Assembly: GCF_001937065.1 (NCBI RefSeq)
Contig: NZ_MOWR01000002.1
Span: 186,001 to 250,000 of the forward strand
DNA: 64,000 nt
Reading direction: 5' to 3'
Origin: Streptococcus sp. 'caviae'
Lineage (GTDB): Bacteria > Bacillota > Bacilli > Lactobacillales > Streptococcaceae
Below are positions 9,933 through 19,032 of this stretch, one piece after another. Under the pieces are notes generated by a model. That model was not told where the DNA came from and made no database searches. It saw only the letters and a list, made by a program, of their open reading frames with translations. The translations under genes were made by a program, and so were the position numbers. How positions within the stretch are numbered: the first letter of the stretch is position 1; each line of letters opens with the position of its first letter.

Positions 9933-11573
9933 ATGGTCACACGACAACATTTTTCAGAAGAGTCTATGCGCAAAAATAATCCCTATTTTTCAGCATTAAA
10001 GACAACTATCGAAACTGCTTTTTATGAAAATCACGTGGTTTCTCTAAAGGGGCTGGCAGAAGCTTACCGCTTAGCTGCTAAGGCTCCCAATACTATTGTT
10101 TTAGATTCGCCTGTTGCTCATGCCGAAGATTTGGGCCTTCCTCGGGATGCGAAAATCTTGCTGGAGAATTCAGGCGGCATTGTCGGCCGGACTGCTAAAG
10201 CTCGTCGGATTTTTGGACGTGACAGCGCAGAAGACGCTAAAATTTTGCAAATTGTGCGTGAAGCGATTTTCCAAGCCAGACACCGCACTTTTTACCGGGC
10301 AGATTCTATTGTAGGTCTTGATGAAGCCTTCATGCTCCGTGCTCATTTGATGGTTCCGCAGGATGATATTAATAATCTTTATTCATGGCTGACAAACTTT
10401 CAAATGCTGAATGATACCTACCGTGCGCGGTTGAAAAACTCTAAACGCTATGAAGAGACGGATATTTATATCTTCTCAGATCCGGAATGGAGCCACCCAG
10501 ACTATCCGGATGGCTTGGTCTACTTTGACACCAATCACAACTGTGCGGCTATTCTGGGCCTTCACTATTTTGGCGAATTGAAGAAAGCTACGCTGACCTT
10601 GGCTTGGGGTACTGCCAATCGGAACAAATTTGTTGCCTGCCACGGCGGTCTGAAAATTTTTGAAAAAGAAGGTCTGAAACCGCATGTAGCTTCGTTCTTC
10701 GGCCTGTCTGGCTCTGGTAAATCAACATTGACGCATGCAAAGCACGACGGTAAATACAATATTAATGTGCTGCACGACGATGCTTTTGTCATTTCAGAAG
10801 AGGATGGCTCAACAATCGCTCTCGAACCATCCTATTTTGATAAGACCAGTGATTATCCGGCAGGACACAGAGAACAAAAATATTTTGTAACTGTTCAAAA
10901 CTGCGGTGCTGCTTTGGATAAGGAAGGCCATCTTCGTCTGGTAACAGAAGATGTCCGCAATGGTAACGGTCGGACGATCAAATCGCGCTTCTCAACACCA
11001 AACCGTGTTGACCGCATTAATGATCCTATTCAATCAATCTTTTGGATTATGAAAGATGATTCTCTGCCACCGCTCATCAGAATCACTGATCCTGTCATGG
11101 CTTCAACGATGGGCTGTACCCTGATTACGACACGTTCAACAGCTGAAAATACTTCAGACAGTCTGGACACCTTGATTATCGAACCTTATGCCAACCCATT
11201 CCGCGTTTATCCGCTGGTGGAAGATTATCTGAAATTCCAGCACCTGTTTGAATCAGGCGTTAAGTGCTATATTATCAATACCGGTTCTTACTTAGGGCAA
11301 AAGATTCCTAAAGAAACTTCTTTAAGCGTGATTGAACAGGTTGTAGACGGTACGGCAGAATTTAAGCCATTCGGTGCTGTCAAAGGCTTTGAATATCTGG
11401 CTTCATCTGACTATAAAGTTCCTAATTTTGACCAGGCTTACGTTAAAATTATCCGTCAGCGGATGAAGGTGCGCCTGCAATATCTGGAATCGTTCAATCA
11501 AAAGAATCCAAAATCTGCCTTACCTGCAGAAGCTATCTCTCATTTGCAGGATGTCATTGATAATTTGGCTTGA
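9933..11573 (+). CDS. pckA: Phosphoenolpyruvate carboxykinase (ATP)
   Basis: 546 residues; interconverts oxaloacetate + ATP and PEP + CO2 + ADP. The kinase loop GLSGSGKST is at residues 257-265, followed by HDDAFVI (metal/nucleotide site) and the adenine-binding region near TRSTAENTSD. The start is ATG at 9933: AGGAGG at 9921-9926 is its SD, and an in-frame TTG at 9918 directly before the SD is not credible as a start. PEPCK is uncommon in streptococci as far as I know. It could refill PEP for the PTS or fix CO2 into oxaloacetate for the citrate branch upstream (inference). Confidence 0.93.
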   Translation: MVTRQHFSEESMRKNNPYFSALKTTIETAFYENHVVSLKGLAEAYRLAAKAPNTIVLDSPVAHAEDLGLPRDAKILLENSGGIVGRTAKARRIFGRDSAEDAKILQIVREAIFQARHRTFYRADSIVGLDEAFMLRAHLMVPQDDINNLYSWLTNFQMLNDTYRARLKNSKRYEETDIYIFSDPEWSHPDYPDGLVYFDTNHNCAAILGLHYFGELKKATLTLAWGTANRNKFVACHGGLKIFEKEGLKPHVASFFGLSGSGKSTLTHAKHDGKYNINVLHDDAFVISEEDGSTIALEPSYFDKTSDYPAGHREQKYFVTVQNCGAALDKEGHLRLVTEDVRNGNGRTIKSRFSTPNRVDRINDPIQSIFWIMKDDSLPPLIRITDPVMASTMGCTLITTRSTAENTSDSLDTLIIEPYANPFRVYPLVEDYLKFQHLFESGVKCYIINTGSYLGQKIPKETSLSVIEQVVDGTAEFKPFGAVKGFEYLASSDYKVPNFDQAYVKIIRQRMKVRLQYLESFNQKNPKSALPAEAISHLQDVIDNLA

Positions 11574-11622
11574 ACTCTTTTCAACAGTTAATACGTTAAC
11601 AAAGAGAGCAGGGAATTAATTG

Positions 11623-11656
11623 AAAATGCTGGAACGTTTGTTCCAGCATTTTTTAT
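11623..11656. terminator. Shared convergent terminator, pckA / helicase
   Basis: AATGCTGGAA pairs perfectly with TTCCAGCATT around a 6-base loop, flanked by AAAA on the left and a T run on the right, so it can work in both directions. Confidence 0.88.
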
Positions 11657-11665
11657 GTACTTCTT

Positions 11666-12748
11666 TTATTTTGAACGTAAAACTTGATTTTTTAAGAAAA
11701 TTTCTGAAACGTTGGCAAATTTTTTCAGTTTTTTCAGGTCTTCTTTATGAGTGATAAAGGTGATAACAGCACCTGTTTTTCCCATACGGCCTGTGCGTCC
11801 GGCGCGGTGGGTATAGGCTTCTTTGTCGCGGGGAAGATCGAAATTAATAACATACTCTAAGCCATCAATATCAATGCCGCGTGCGACTAGATCAGTTGTT
11901 AACAGTAAAGCTAATTCGTGGTCTTTAAATTTTTCAAGAATGACCTTGCGGAATTTGACATTGATGTCGCTGGCCAGTGAGACAGCTGGGACATTTCTGT
12001 ATTGCAGGCGTTCTTCGCTGGCTCCCAGATCAGATAGGTTATTGAAAAAGACCAAGGCCCGAAAATCAGGAATATTAGACAGCTTACGCAGGAGTTCTGC
12101 ACGCTCCCGTTTGTCTACAGTGATGTAATAGTGAGAAATACTGTCCAATTTTTGATCGGACAGATCAACCGTAAGGGTGTCTTCTGCCAGAGCGTCTTGC
12201 TTGAGTTTATTGGTAGCGCTCATATAAATCATTTGGTGGCTGCGCGGGACACGGTTGGTAATACCCTCAACAAATTGGTATTGGGAATCAATTAACAGCT
12301 CATCAAATTCATCCAGAACGATGGTGTTGACAGCCATCATTTTGATTTTTTTCAGTCTGACCAGCTCGAAGATCCGGCCCGGTGTTCCGATGAGAATCTC
12401 AGGGCCTTTTTTTAACCGCTCAATTTGCCGTTTTTGGCTGGAGCCCGACAGGAAAAGCTGGGCTGTCAGGCCAAGGGGTTCGGCCCATGTTTTAGTGACT
12501 TCAAACAACTGTCCGGCTAATTCGCTGTTGGGTGCTAAAATCAGCAGCTGCTGTGCTTTTTTAGCCTGAAGATTTAACAGACTGGGCCAGAGATAGGCCA
12601 GTGTTTTACCGGTTCCTGTGGGGCTGATGCCCAGAAAGTTTTGCCCATTTTTGATGGGTTCAAAGGCCTCTTCTTGAATCTGGGTAAAGTCTGCAAAGTG
12701 GAGCTGCTGGAGTTTATCCTGCCAGCTTGCTGGAAAGTGTGTTTTCAT
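11666..12748 (-). CDS. DEAD/DEAH-box RNA helicase
   Basis: 360 residues, two RecA-like domains without long extensions. Motifs: Q-motif FTQIQ (21-25), motif I SPTGTGKT (42-49), GTPGR (121-125), motif II LDEFDEL (DEFD in place of DEAD, 146-149), SAT, and motif VI HRAGRTGR near residue 310. It probably unwinds structured RNA in ribosome assembly or decay; the exact role cannot be told from sequence. Its start overlaps the stop of the upstream oxidoreductase by 4 bases (both on the minus strand), so the two are co-transcribed. Confidence 0.92.
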   Translation of the reverse strand: MKTHFPASWQDKLQQLHFADFTQIQEEAFEPIKNGQNFLGISPTGTGKTLAYLWPSLLNLQAKKAQQLLILAPNSELAGQLFEVTKTWAEPLGLTAQLFLSGSSQKRQIERLKKGPEILIGTPGRIFELVRLKKIKMMAVNTIVLDEFDELLIDSQYQFVEGITNRVPRSHQMIYMSATNKLKQDALAEDTLTVDLSDQKLDSISHYYITVDKRERAELLRKLSNIPDFRALVFFNNLSDLGASEERLQYRNVPAVSLASDINVKFRKVILEKFKDHELALLLTTDLVARGIDIDGLEYVINFDLPRDKEAYTHRAGRTGRMGKTGAVITFITHKEDLKKLKKFANVSEIFLKNQVLRSK

Positions 12749-13725
12749 CGTTTGTCCGCCTCAAATATAATGCCAGCGCTCTGGCGCATTTGGTAAAGAA
12801 TCTGGCTGGCAGATTTTGCGTCATCCAGCCAAGTTTGATAAAGTGTTTCATCCGGATTTGCTATCATTTGAGCAAAATCCTCGGCCTCTTCCAGCATCAG
12901 GTGCTCGATTTCAGGGAGAGCCAGCTTTTCACGAGTGCCGTCATGTTTTTGGAAAACAGCAGAGCTGATGCCTTGGATATGATTGAGCAGCAAGGTACCT
13001 TCTGCCGTATAAATTTCAGCATATTCCAAGGTGTTGTAATTTTTCCCTGCTCTAATAGACACATGAAAATCAGGATAAATCAGATTGCCATTGCCATTTA
13101 AATCAACCGTGTTTTCCAGCTGGGTCGCAGTATAGTTGACACTTTTTGGCTTGCCGAAGAGCTTCAAAGCAGCATAGATAGGGTAAATTCCCAAATCAAC
13201 CAGAGCACCGCCTGAAAATCTGTCTGAAAAGACATTGGGCATTTTCCCGTCAAGCAGATCCTTCATTTTGGAAGAGTACTTAGCATAGGAAAAATCTGCA
13301 CCGATGACAGTTTTGTGAGCCAGAAAGTCCTTGATAACGGTCAGTGATGCTTCATGGTAATTTCTGGCTGCCTCAAAGAAAAAGCGTTTCTGATCAGCTG
13401 CCAGCTGAATCACCTCAGCCAGTTCTTCCGGTCTTGAAAAAGCAGGCTTTTCGACGATAACATGTTTACCGGCTTCCAAGGCCGCCTTTGCATGTTCAAA
13501 GTGAAGAGCGTTTGGGCTGGCAATATAGAGGACATCAAAATCGTGTTTGAAAAAATCAGCTAGATTTTCATAACAAAAGACATCATGGTAACGGGCAGAA
13601 AAGTTTTCCGCCGTTTCCAGTCTGCGGGAATAAACAGCTGTCAGCTGATAGTTTTGCGACAGTTCAGCGGCTTCAATAAACTGATGGGAAATAGATCCAG
13701 TTCCGATAATACCAAGTTTAAGCAT
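12745..13725 (-). CDS. Gfo/Idh/MocA-family NAD(P)-dependent oxidoreductase
   Basis: 326 residues. The N-terminal Rossmann fold shows LGIIGTGSISHQFIEA (residues 3-18) and VIVEKPA near 95, which contains the conserved Lys of the family; the C-terminal part is the alpha/beta substrate domain. Substrate unknown; relatives act on sugars, inositol or diols. First gene of a two-gene minus-strand operon with the helicase. The region upstream (13726-13938) faces udk divergently. Confidence 0.88.
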   Translation of the reverse strand: MLKLGIIGTGSISHQFIEAAELSQNYQLTAVYSRRLETAENFSARYHDVFCYENLADFFKHDFDVLYIASPNALHFEHAKAALEAGKHVIVEKPAFSRPEELAEVIQLAADQKRFFFEAARNYHEASLTVIKDFLAHKTVIGADFSYAKYSSKMKDLLDGKMPNVFSDRFSGGALVDLGIYPIYAALKLFGKPKSVNYTATQLENTVDLNGNGNLIYPDFHVSIRAGKNYNTLEYAEIYTAEGTLLLNHIQGISSAVFQKHDGTREKLALPEIEHLMLEEAEDFAQMIANPDETLYQTWLDDAKSASQILYQMRQSAGIIFEADKR

Positions 13726-13938
13726 AGGCTGCCTCCGGCTCTTTAAATTTTTATTTCATTATAACATGATTTAGTGTAAAATAGATAGGAAGATATTTTA
13801 GTGAAGTAAAAGAAAGGAATGAAGAAGGGCAAAAGCTTAATTTTTTGGAAGGCTGATGCAGCTGATGAGCGCCATAATGCTGCTTTTCCAAGTTTTAATC
13901 GTAAAAATTTGGCTGATTAAGTGTCCTTATTGTTTATT

Positions 13939-14565
13939 ATGCGAGAAAAACCGATTATTATTGGTGTTACAGGCGGTTCCGGCGGAGGGAAAACCAGCGT
14001 TTCACGGGAAATCTTGTCTCACTTTCCCAGTGCTAAAATCGCGATGATTGAACACGATTCTTATTATAAGGATCAGAGCCATTTGACCTTTGAAGAGCGT
14101 GTGACGACCAATTATGACCACCCTTTGGCTTTTGATACGGATTTGATGATTGAACATATCAAAGAGCTGCAGGCGGGGCGTCCGGTGGATATTCCTATTT
14201 ACGATTATACGCTGCATACGCGCAGTGACAAAACCTATCGGCAGGAACCCCAAGATGTTTTTATTGTTGAAGGCATTTTGGTTTTGGAAGATGAACGTCT
14301 GCGTGATCTGATGGATATCAAACTTTTTGTGGACACTGATGATGATATTCGCATCATCCGGCGCATCAAGCGCGATATGGAAGAGCGCGGCAGAAGTCTT
14401 GACAGTATCATTGAGCAGTATATGGAAGTTGTTAAACCCATGTACCATCAGTTTATTGAACCAACCAAGCGCTATGCCGATATTGTTATCCCAGAAGGCG
14501 TCTCTAATGTGGTAGCTATTGATTTGATTAACACCAAAATTGCCAGCATTTTAAAAGATTCTTAA
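13939..14565 (+). CDS. udk: Uridine kinase
   Basis: 208 residues from ATG 13939; phosphorylates uridine and cytidine (pyrimidine salvage). P-loop [12 protein letters not shown] near residues 8-19, the HDSYYKD motif, YDHPLAFD and the [13 protein letters not shown] lid are all typical. An in-frame GTG at 13921 would add six residues (MSLLFI) that family members lack; neither start has a good SD. Monocistronic, head-to-head with the oxidoreductase. Confidence 0.94.
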   Translation: MREKPIIIGVTGGSGGGKTSVSREILSHFPSAKIAMIEHDSYYKDQSHLTFEERVTTNYDHPLAFDTDLMIEHIKELQAGRPVDIPIYDYTLHTRSDKTYRQEPQDVFIVEGILVLEDERLRDLMDIKLFVDTDDDIRIIRRIKRDMEERGRSLDSIIEQYMEVVKPMYHQFIEPTKRYADIVIPEGVSNVVAIDLINTKIASILKDS

Positions 14566-14651
14566 TCAAAGGGAGTGGGGAGAACTCAACAAATAATAAA
14601 AAGTTCGTCTTCTCAACTGCTGCCTTATGATGCTAAAATGAACTCTAATTG

Positions 14652-14686
14652 GGGAGGTTGGACTTTTTGACCATCCTCTTTTTGCT
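14652..14686 (+). terminator. Possible udk terminator
   Basis: GAGGTTGG pairs with CCATCCTC with one T-T mismatch, followed by a short T run. Weak. Confidence 0.4.
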
Positions 14687-14728
14687 TGGCAGCAAAGTGG
14701 AAGCGGCAGTGAAAAAAGAATAAAAAAA

Positions 14729-14758
14729 CTAGAAAACGCTTTCTGATAGTGCTACAAT
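14729..14758 (+). promoter_or_regulatory. msmR promoter with cre/LacI-type operator
   Basis: Extended -10 TGCTACAAT (TACAAT 14753-14758). AGAAAACGCTTTCT at 14731-14744 is a near-palindrome with the central CG pair of LacI-family sites, lying in the -35/spacer region. It may bind CcpA or MsmR itself (autoregulation). Confidence 0.6.
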
Positions 14759-14787
14759 AAAGATATTAAAATGAAGTGGGGTAAGCT

Positions 14788-15759
14788 ATGAAAGTAACGA
14801 TGAAAGAAGTTGCCGCATTGGCAGGAGTCGGTGTCGGAACTGTTTCACGTGTCATTAACGGAGTCAGGGTCAAAGACAGCACTTATCAAAAAGTACAAGC
14901 CGCTATCAAAGAGCTCAATTATCAGCCGGACGAATATGCCAGAGGACTAAAGACCAATAGAAGCAATACTGTTGCACTGCTCATTCCGACAATTTGGCAC
15001 CCCTTTTTTTCAGAATTTGCTTACTATACCGAAAAGAATTTAAGCAAATTTGACTACAGGCTTTATATTTGCAATGTTGAAGAAAATGCCCTAAATGAAA
15101 TCAAATATCTTGAAATGCTAAAGAGCAATAAGGTTGACGGGATTATCGGTATTACCTACTCCGATATTGACCAGTATGTGTCAACCAATCTGCCCTTTGT
15201 CAGTATTGACCGGCATTTCTCCGAAAAGATTCCTTATGTCACGTCAGATAATTTTTTGGGCGGACAGCTGGCAGCCCAAAATTTGATTGAGAGAGGTGCC
15301 AAGCATCTGGCTTATATCGGCGGTAAAAATAAGTTTGAAAATGAAACAACCAACCGCAAAAAAGGGTTTTATGCCTACAGTAAACAGGCGGGCTTTAGAG
15401 TAGAAAAGTGTGATTTACTGGAACCTATTGAAGATTTGGAAGGTAAGCTAGAAAAATTTTTCTTAGATCATCCGCAAATTGACGGGATTTTTGCTGTTAA
15501 TGACTTTATGGCTCTGACTGTGATGAAAGTGCTGAAAAAGCTGGGTAAAGAAGCACCGCAAGACTATCAAATCATTGGTTTTGACGGTTTGAAATCAGCC
15601 ATTGATCAAGATTATTTTTTATCGACCATCAGTCAGTCGACTGATCTTTTGGCCAAGTCAGCTGTGGAGCTGCTGCTGAATTTGATAAATGGCATTTCAG
15701 AAGAAAAAAGAGTTATCGTTCCTGTTCAGTTTAAGGAGGGAGGAACCACGAAAAAATAA
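14788..15759 (+). CDS. msmR: LacI-family repressor of the fructoside operon
   Basis: 323 residues. N-terminal LacI helix-turn-helix and hinge (VTMKEVAALAGVGVGTVSRV, then NYQPDEYARGLKTNRS to about residue 58) and a periplasmic-binding-like sensor domain. It lies 152 bases upstream of the ABC/hydrolase operon in the same orientation, and two identical GAAACGTTTC operators sit in between, so it most likely represses that operon until an oligosaccharide or derived sugar binds. This differs from the AraC-type MsmR of the classic S. mutans msm operon; the LacI type is the one I recall from FOS operons of lactobacilli. Confidence 0.85.
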   Translation: MKVTMKEVAALAGVGVGTVSRVINGVRVKDSTYQKVQAAIKELNYQPDEYARGLKTNRSNTVALLIPTIWHPFFSEFAYYTEKNLSKFDYRLYICNVEENALNEIKYLEMLKSNKVDGIIGITYSDIDQYVSTNLPFVSIDRHFSEKIPYVTSDNFLGGQLAAQNLIERGAKHLAYIGGKNKFENETTNRKKGFYAYSKQAGFRVEKCDLLEPIEDLEGKLEKFFLDHPQIDGIFAVNDFMALTVMKVLKKLGKEAPQDYQIIGFDGLKSAIDQDYFLSTISQSTDLLAKSAVELLLNLINGISEEKRVIVPVQFKEGGTTKK

Positions 15760-15783
15760 AAGTTATTTCAGAAAAAAAGGGGC

Positions 15784-15812
15784 TTGACAAAAACAATGAA
15801 AGCGCTTATAAT
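15784..15812 (+). promoter_or_regulatory. msm operon promoter with cre in the spacer
   Basis: Consensus TTGACA (15784-15789), 17-base spacer, TATAAT (15807-15812). ATGAAAGCGCTTATA at 15796-15810 matches cre at 14 of 15 positions and lies in the spacer and -10, so CcpA binding would block RNA polymerase. Confidence 0.88.
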
Positions 15813-15823
15813 TTACTTGTATT

Positions 15824-15888
15824 TGAAACGTTTCCATTTTTAGAAAAAAGTTCTCTTTTATTTTTAACCAAAAATTGAAACGTTTCCA
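15824..15888 (+). promoter_or_regulatory. Pair of identical LacI-type operators
   Basis: The perfect 10-bp palindrome GAAACGTTTC occurs at 15825-15834 and 15877-15886, both downstream of the start point. Centre-to-centre distance is 52 bp, close to five helical turns, so both sites face the same side of the DNA, which suits a looping repressor. MsmR is the obvious candidate. Confidence 0.8.
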
Positions 15889-15911
15889 AAAAATAAGTCA
15901 GGAGGAACGCC

Positions 15912-17228
15912 ATGCGTAAAGGATTAGTTGGGTTGGCAGCAGTTTCTGCTCTTGTGCTGGGATCCCTTGCAGGATGCGGCAGAGGAACGAAAAATCAAAA
16001 AACAAATTCAGACCCCAATACCATTAAAATCTGGGTTCAGTTTTCAGATGAAACTGCAGAAGGAAAGGCTTGGAAGGAGATTGTCAGCGGTTTTAATAAG
16101 GAACATAAGGGTGAGTACAAAGCCGTTACAGAATACATTCCTCGAAGCGGCAGCGGCGGCGGATATGAAGACAAGGTCAATGCGGCTATAACAGCTGATA
16201 ATTTGCCGGATGTTATCACCTTAGATGGTCCCAATACAGCTGCGTATGCCCATGCAAAAGTGATTATCCCGCTTGATAAATATGTCAAAGATGCCAATAT
16301 GGATGATGTTTTAGACAGTATCAAGCAGCAGGGAACTTACAAAGGAAAACTCTACGCTTTTGGTTATTCAGAGTCCAGTGTCGGTGTTTACTACAATAAA
16401 AAAATGTTTAAAGAAGCAGGCATTGATTTATCAAAACTGCCAACCATTGATGATCCGTGGACATGGTCAGAATTTAATGCCATCAGCAAACAGCTGAAAA
16501 AACATTTCAAAAGACCTGCCATTGATTTCAAACTGAATTCTATCGATGAGATGCTGCCATACGCCTATATGCCGCTCATTTGGTCAAACGGGGGCACCGT
16601 TGTTAACAGCAAGGGAACAAAGGCAGAAGGCTATTTTAACAGCCAAAAAACAGTGGAAGCAGTCGAATTTATCCAAAATCTGGTTAGGAAGGGTTATACA
16701 ACCATCAGCCCGGTGGAAAAAGGGTTTGAAACAGAGGTTTATCCTATGCTTCTAAGCGGTTCATGGACGATTACCGATATGGCTTCAAACTATAAAGACG
16801 TTGATTACGGCATTTTGCCATATCCGGTATCAGATAAAACGAAAAAGCTGGTTTCACCGACGGGAAGCTGGCAGATTGCAGTGACTTCAAAATCAGCCAA
16901 ACCTAAAATTGCGGCAGAATTTGTCAAGTACGCAACCAGCACTCAGTCAAGTAAATTAATCAGTTTGGCCAGCAACGGTCTGCCTATTCGCAAATCTACG
17001 ATAAAAGAAATTAAAGATGAAGTTCCTAAAGAAATGGTTTTCTTGATGGAGCAAAATCAAAAGTCCGGCCATGCTCGCCCGGTTGTTGTGGCTTATCCGC
17101 AAGTATCGCGTGCCTTTCAGCAGGCTATGCAGGATATCAGTTATTATAAAGAAAATCCTGATGTTAAAAAAGCACTTGATATAAAGGCTAAAGAAATGCA
17201 GCAGGCGATTGACGATGCTCTGGACTGA
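15912..17228 (+). CDS. msmE: Sugar ABC transporter substrate-binding lipoprotein
   Basis: 438 residues. Signal peptide with lipobox LAGC (Cys22), so it is lipid-anchored on the outer face of the membrane. The rest is a type 1 extracellular solute-binding fold (IKIWVQFSDE..., YYNKKMFKEAGID). It should capture an oligosaccharide and deliver it to MsmFG; neighbours suggest beta-fructosides (kestose, nystose, sucrose or similar). SD AGGAGG lies 6 bases before ATG. A hairpin follows between it and msmF. Confidence 0.9.
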   Translation: MRKGLVGLAAVSALVLGSLAGCGRGTKNQKTNSDPNTIKIWVQFSDETAEGKAWKEIVSGFNKEHKGEYKAVTEYIPRSGSGGGYEDKVNAAITADNLPDVITLDGPNTAAYAHAKVIIPLDKYVKDANMDDVLDSIKQQGTYKGKLYAFGYSESSVGVYYNKKMFKEAGIDLSKLPTIDDPWTWSEFNAISKQLKKHFKRPAIDFKLNSIDEMLPYAYMPLIWSNGGTVVNSKGTKAEGYFNSQKTVEAVEFIQNLVRKGYTTISPVEKGFETEVYPMLLSGSWTITDMASNYKDVDYGILPYPVSDKTKKLVSPTGSWQIAVTSKSAKPKIAAEFVKYATSTQSSKLISLASNGLPIRKSTIKEIKDEVPKEMVFLMEQNQKSGHARPVVVAYPQVSRAFQQAMQDISYYKENPDVKKALDIKAKEMQQAIDDALD

Positions 17229-17239
17229 TAACACCGATA

Positions 17240-17279
17240 GCAGATTGAGCTGCAGCATTTAAAAAGCTGTTTTATCTGC
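17240..17279 (+). other. Intercistronic hairpin after msmE
   Basis: GCAGAT (17240-17245) pairs with ATCTGC (17274-17279), with AGCT/AGCT inside. There is no T run after it, so it is more likely an mRNA stabiliser or partial terminator that keeps binding-protein mRNA in excess. Confidence 0.5.
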
Positions 17280-17299
17280 CATTTAGAAAGGGTAAATGA

Positions 17300-18178
17300 A
17301 TGTATAAAAATAATAAGTTAAAAAACAATTTGCTGGGTTATGCATTTTTGTCGCCTGCCTTGATATTGCTTTTGATTTTTCTGGTGATTCCGGTTTGCAT
17401 GGTTTTCTACTATGCTTTTACCAACTATTATTTGCTGACACCGGATGCCAAGCAGTTTGTCGGCTTAAATAATTTTATCAAGCTTGCACAAGATCCGATT
17501 TTTCTTAAGAGTATTTTAAATACATCCAAATTTGTTGTCTGGATTATTCCTGTTCAGCTGGGATTGGCTCTTGGCATGGCCTTGATTATTAATAAACCCC
17601 GCAAGGGAAATATGTTTTTCAAAGTTGCTTTCTTTGCACCGGTAGTCATGTCACTTGTTGTCATTTCAATTCTTTGGCTGTATCTGCTAAATCCCAACAA
17701 TGGGTTGCTTAATGCCTTACTGAACCGTATTGGCATTGCTTCGCAGCCTTTCCTGACAAGTCCTAAACAAGCCATGTATGCGATTATTTTGGTTTCGGCC
17801 TGGCAGGGAGCCGGCTATCAAATGCTCTTGTTCCTTGGCGGTTTGCAAAATATTCCTCACGATGTTTACGAAGCAGCGGAACTTGACGGCTTTTCAAAAT
17901 TTCAGCAATTTCGCTACATCACTTTGCCATTGTTAAAACCGACAGCCTTGTTTGTCTTGCTGACGACCTTGATTTCAGCCTTCAAGCTCCTGGTACAGCC
18001 AATGGTTATGACCCAAGGGGGACCAATGAACTCAACGATGACAATGGTTTATTATATCTACCAAAAAGGTTTCACCGATCGTTTGGTTGGTTATTCAAGC
18101 TCAATCGCTTTAGTCTTTACGACTGTTATTGGCCTTATTACCCTTGTACAAAGACGCGTGCTAAAGGAGGATGACTGA
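17300..18178 (+). CDS. msmF: Sugar ABC transporter permease 1
   Basis: 292 residues with six predicted membrane segments. The cytoplasmic EAA loop DVYEAAELDGFSKFQQFRYITLPLLKP contacts the ATPase MsmK. CUT1-type importer permease, partner of MsmG. It ends 2 bases before msmG starts, which indicates coupled translation. Confidence 0.92.
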   Translation: MYKNNKLKNNLLGYAFLSPALILLLIFLVIPVCMVFYYAFTNYYLLTPDAKQFVGLNNFIKLAQDPIFLKSILNTSKFVVWIIPVQLGLALGMALIINKPRKGNMFFKVAFFAPVVMSLVVISILWLYLLNPNNGLLNALLNRIGIASQPFLTSPKQAMYAIILVSAWQGAGYQMLLFLGGLQNIPHDVYEAAELDGFSKFQQFRYITLPLLKPTALFVLLTTLISAFKLLVQPMVMTQGGPMNSTMTMVYYIYQKGFTDRLVGYSSSIALVFTTVIGLITLVQRRVLKEDD

Positions 18179-18180
18179 TC

Positions 18181-19023
18181 ATGAAAACCAAATCTGTTAA
18201 AATTTTAGAATATGTCCTGCTGACTCTTTTGGCCTTCTTGTTCTTGTTTCCAATGGTTTGGATGATTGTTTCTTCCATGAAATTGGAAGCTGATGTTTAT
18301 AATAATTTAACTTCATGGAAGGCCTTTTTGCCAAGTCTGAATCCGGCAAATTGGTTCAAGCCTTATCAGGAAATCTTAAGCCGTTTCAGTATCTTTACTT
18401 ATTTGGGCAACAGTATTTTCTATTCAGTAACCTTTGCTCTGGGCTCCATTATCATCAATGCTTTAGCAGGTTTTGCCTTTGCCAGAATTGATTTTAGCGG
18501 GAAAAAGATCCTTTTTGGTCTCTTGTTGGGGCTGTTAATTATCCCGATGGAAACCATACTGATTCCGCAGTTTACCATCATTAATACTCTGGGGCTGGTT
18601 AATAACCGTTTAGCGGTTATTATTCCGGGAATGGCCAGTGTTTTCAATATTTATTTGTTTAGAAATTTCTTTATAGCCATTCCTGAAGAAATCGTTGAAT
18701 CAGCCCGTATGGATGGAGCAGGAATCGTACAGACCTTCTTTAGAATTATGCTGCCCATGTCAAAACCAGCAGTAGCCACTGTCGGCGTCCTGTCTTTCAT
18801 CAGCAGCTGGAATGATTATATCTGGCCGTTGATGGTTCTGACAGATTCGTCAAAATTCTCAATGCAGGTAGCGATCACAACCATTAATACCACTCAGCCT
18901 GTTTATATCAACCAAGTTATGGCTGTTTTGACGATTTCCACTATCCCATTGATTATCGTCTATGTGGTTGCTCAAAAATACATTGTTCAAGGTTTGGGCA
19001 GCTCTGGAACAGGTATCAAATAG
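18181..19023 (+). CDS. msmG: Sugar ABC transporter permease 2
   Basis: 280 residues, six membrane segments; EAA loop EEIVESARMDGAGIVQTFFRIMLP near residue 180. Second half of the membrane channel. A possible SD (AGGAGG) lies in the end of msmF. Ten bases separate it from the GH32 gene. Confidence 0.92.
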   Translation: MKTKSVKILEYVLLTLLAFLFLFPMVWMIVSSMKLEADVYNNLTSWKAFLPSLNPANWFKPYQEILSRFSIFTYLGNSIFYSVTFALGSIIINALAGFAFARIDFSGKKILFGLLLGLLIIPMETILIPQFTIINTLGLVNNRLAVIIPGMASVFNIYLFRNFFIAIPEEIVESARMDGAGIVQTFFRIMLPMSKPAVATVGVLSFISSWNDYIWPLMVLTDSSKFSMQVAITTINTTQPVYINQVMAVLTISTIPLIIVYVVAQKYIVQGLGSSGTGIK

Positions 19024-19032
19024 GAGACTTAA

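Noticed and set aside
13856-14047. Plus-strand ORF over the udk start
   Set aside because: Out of frame with udk, low-complexity translation, no family features.
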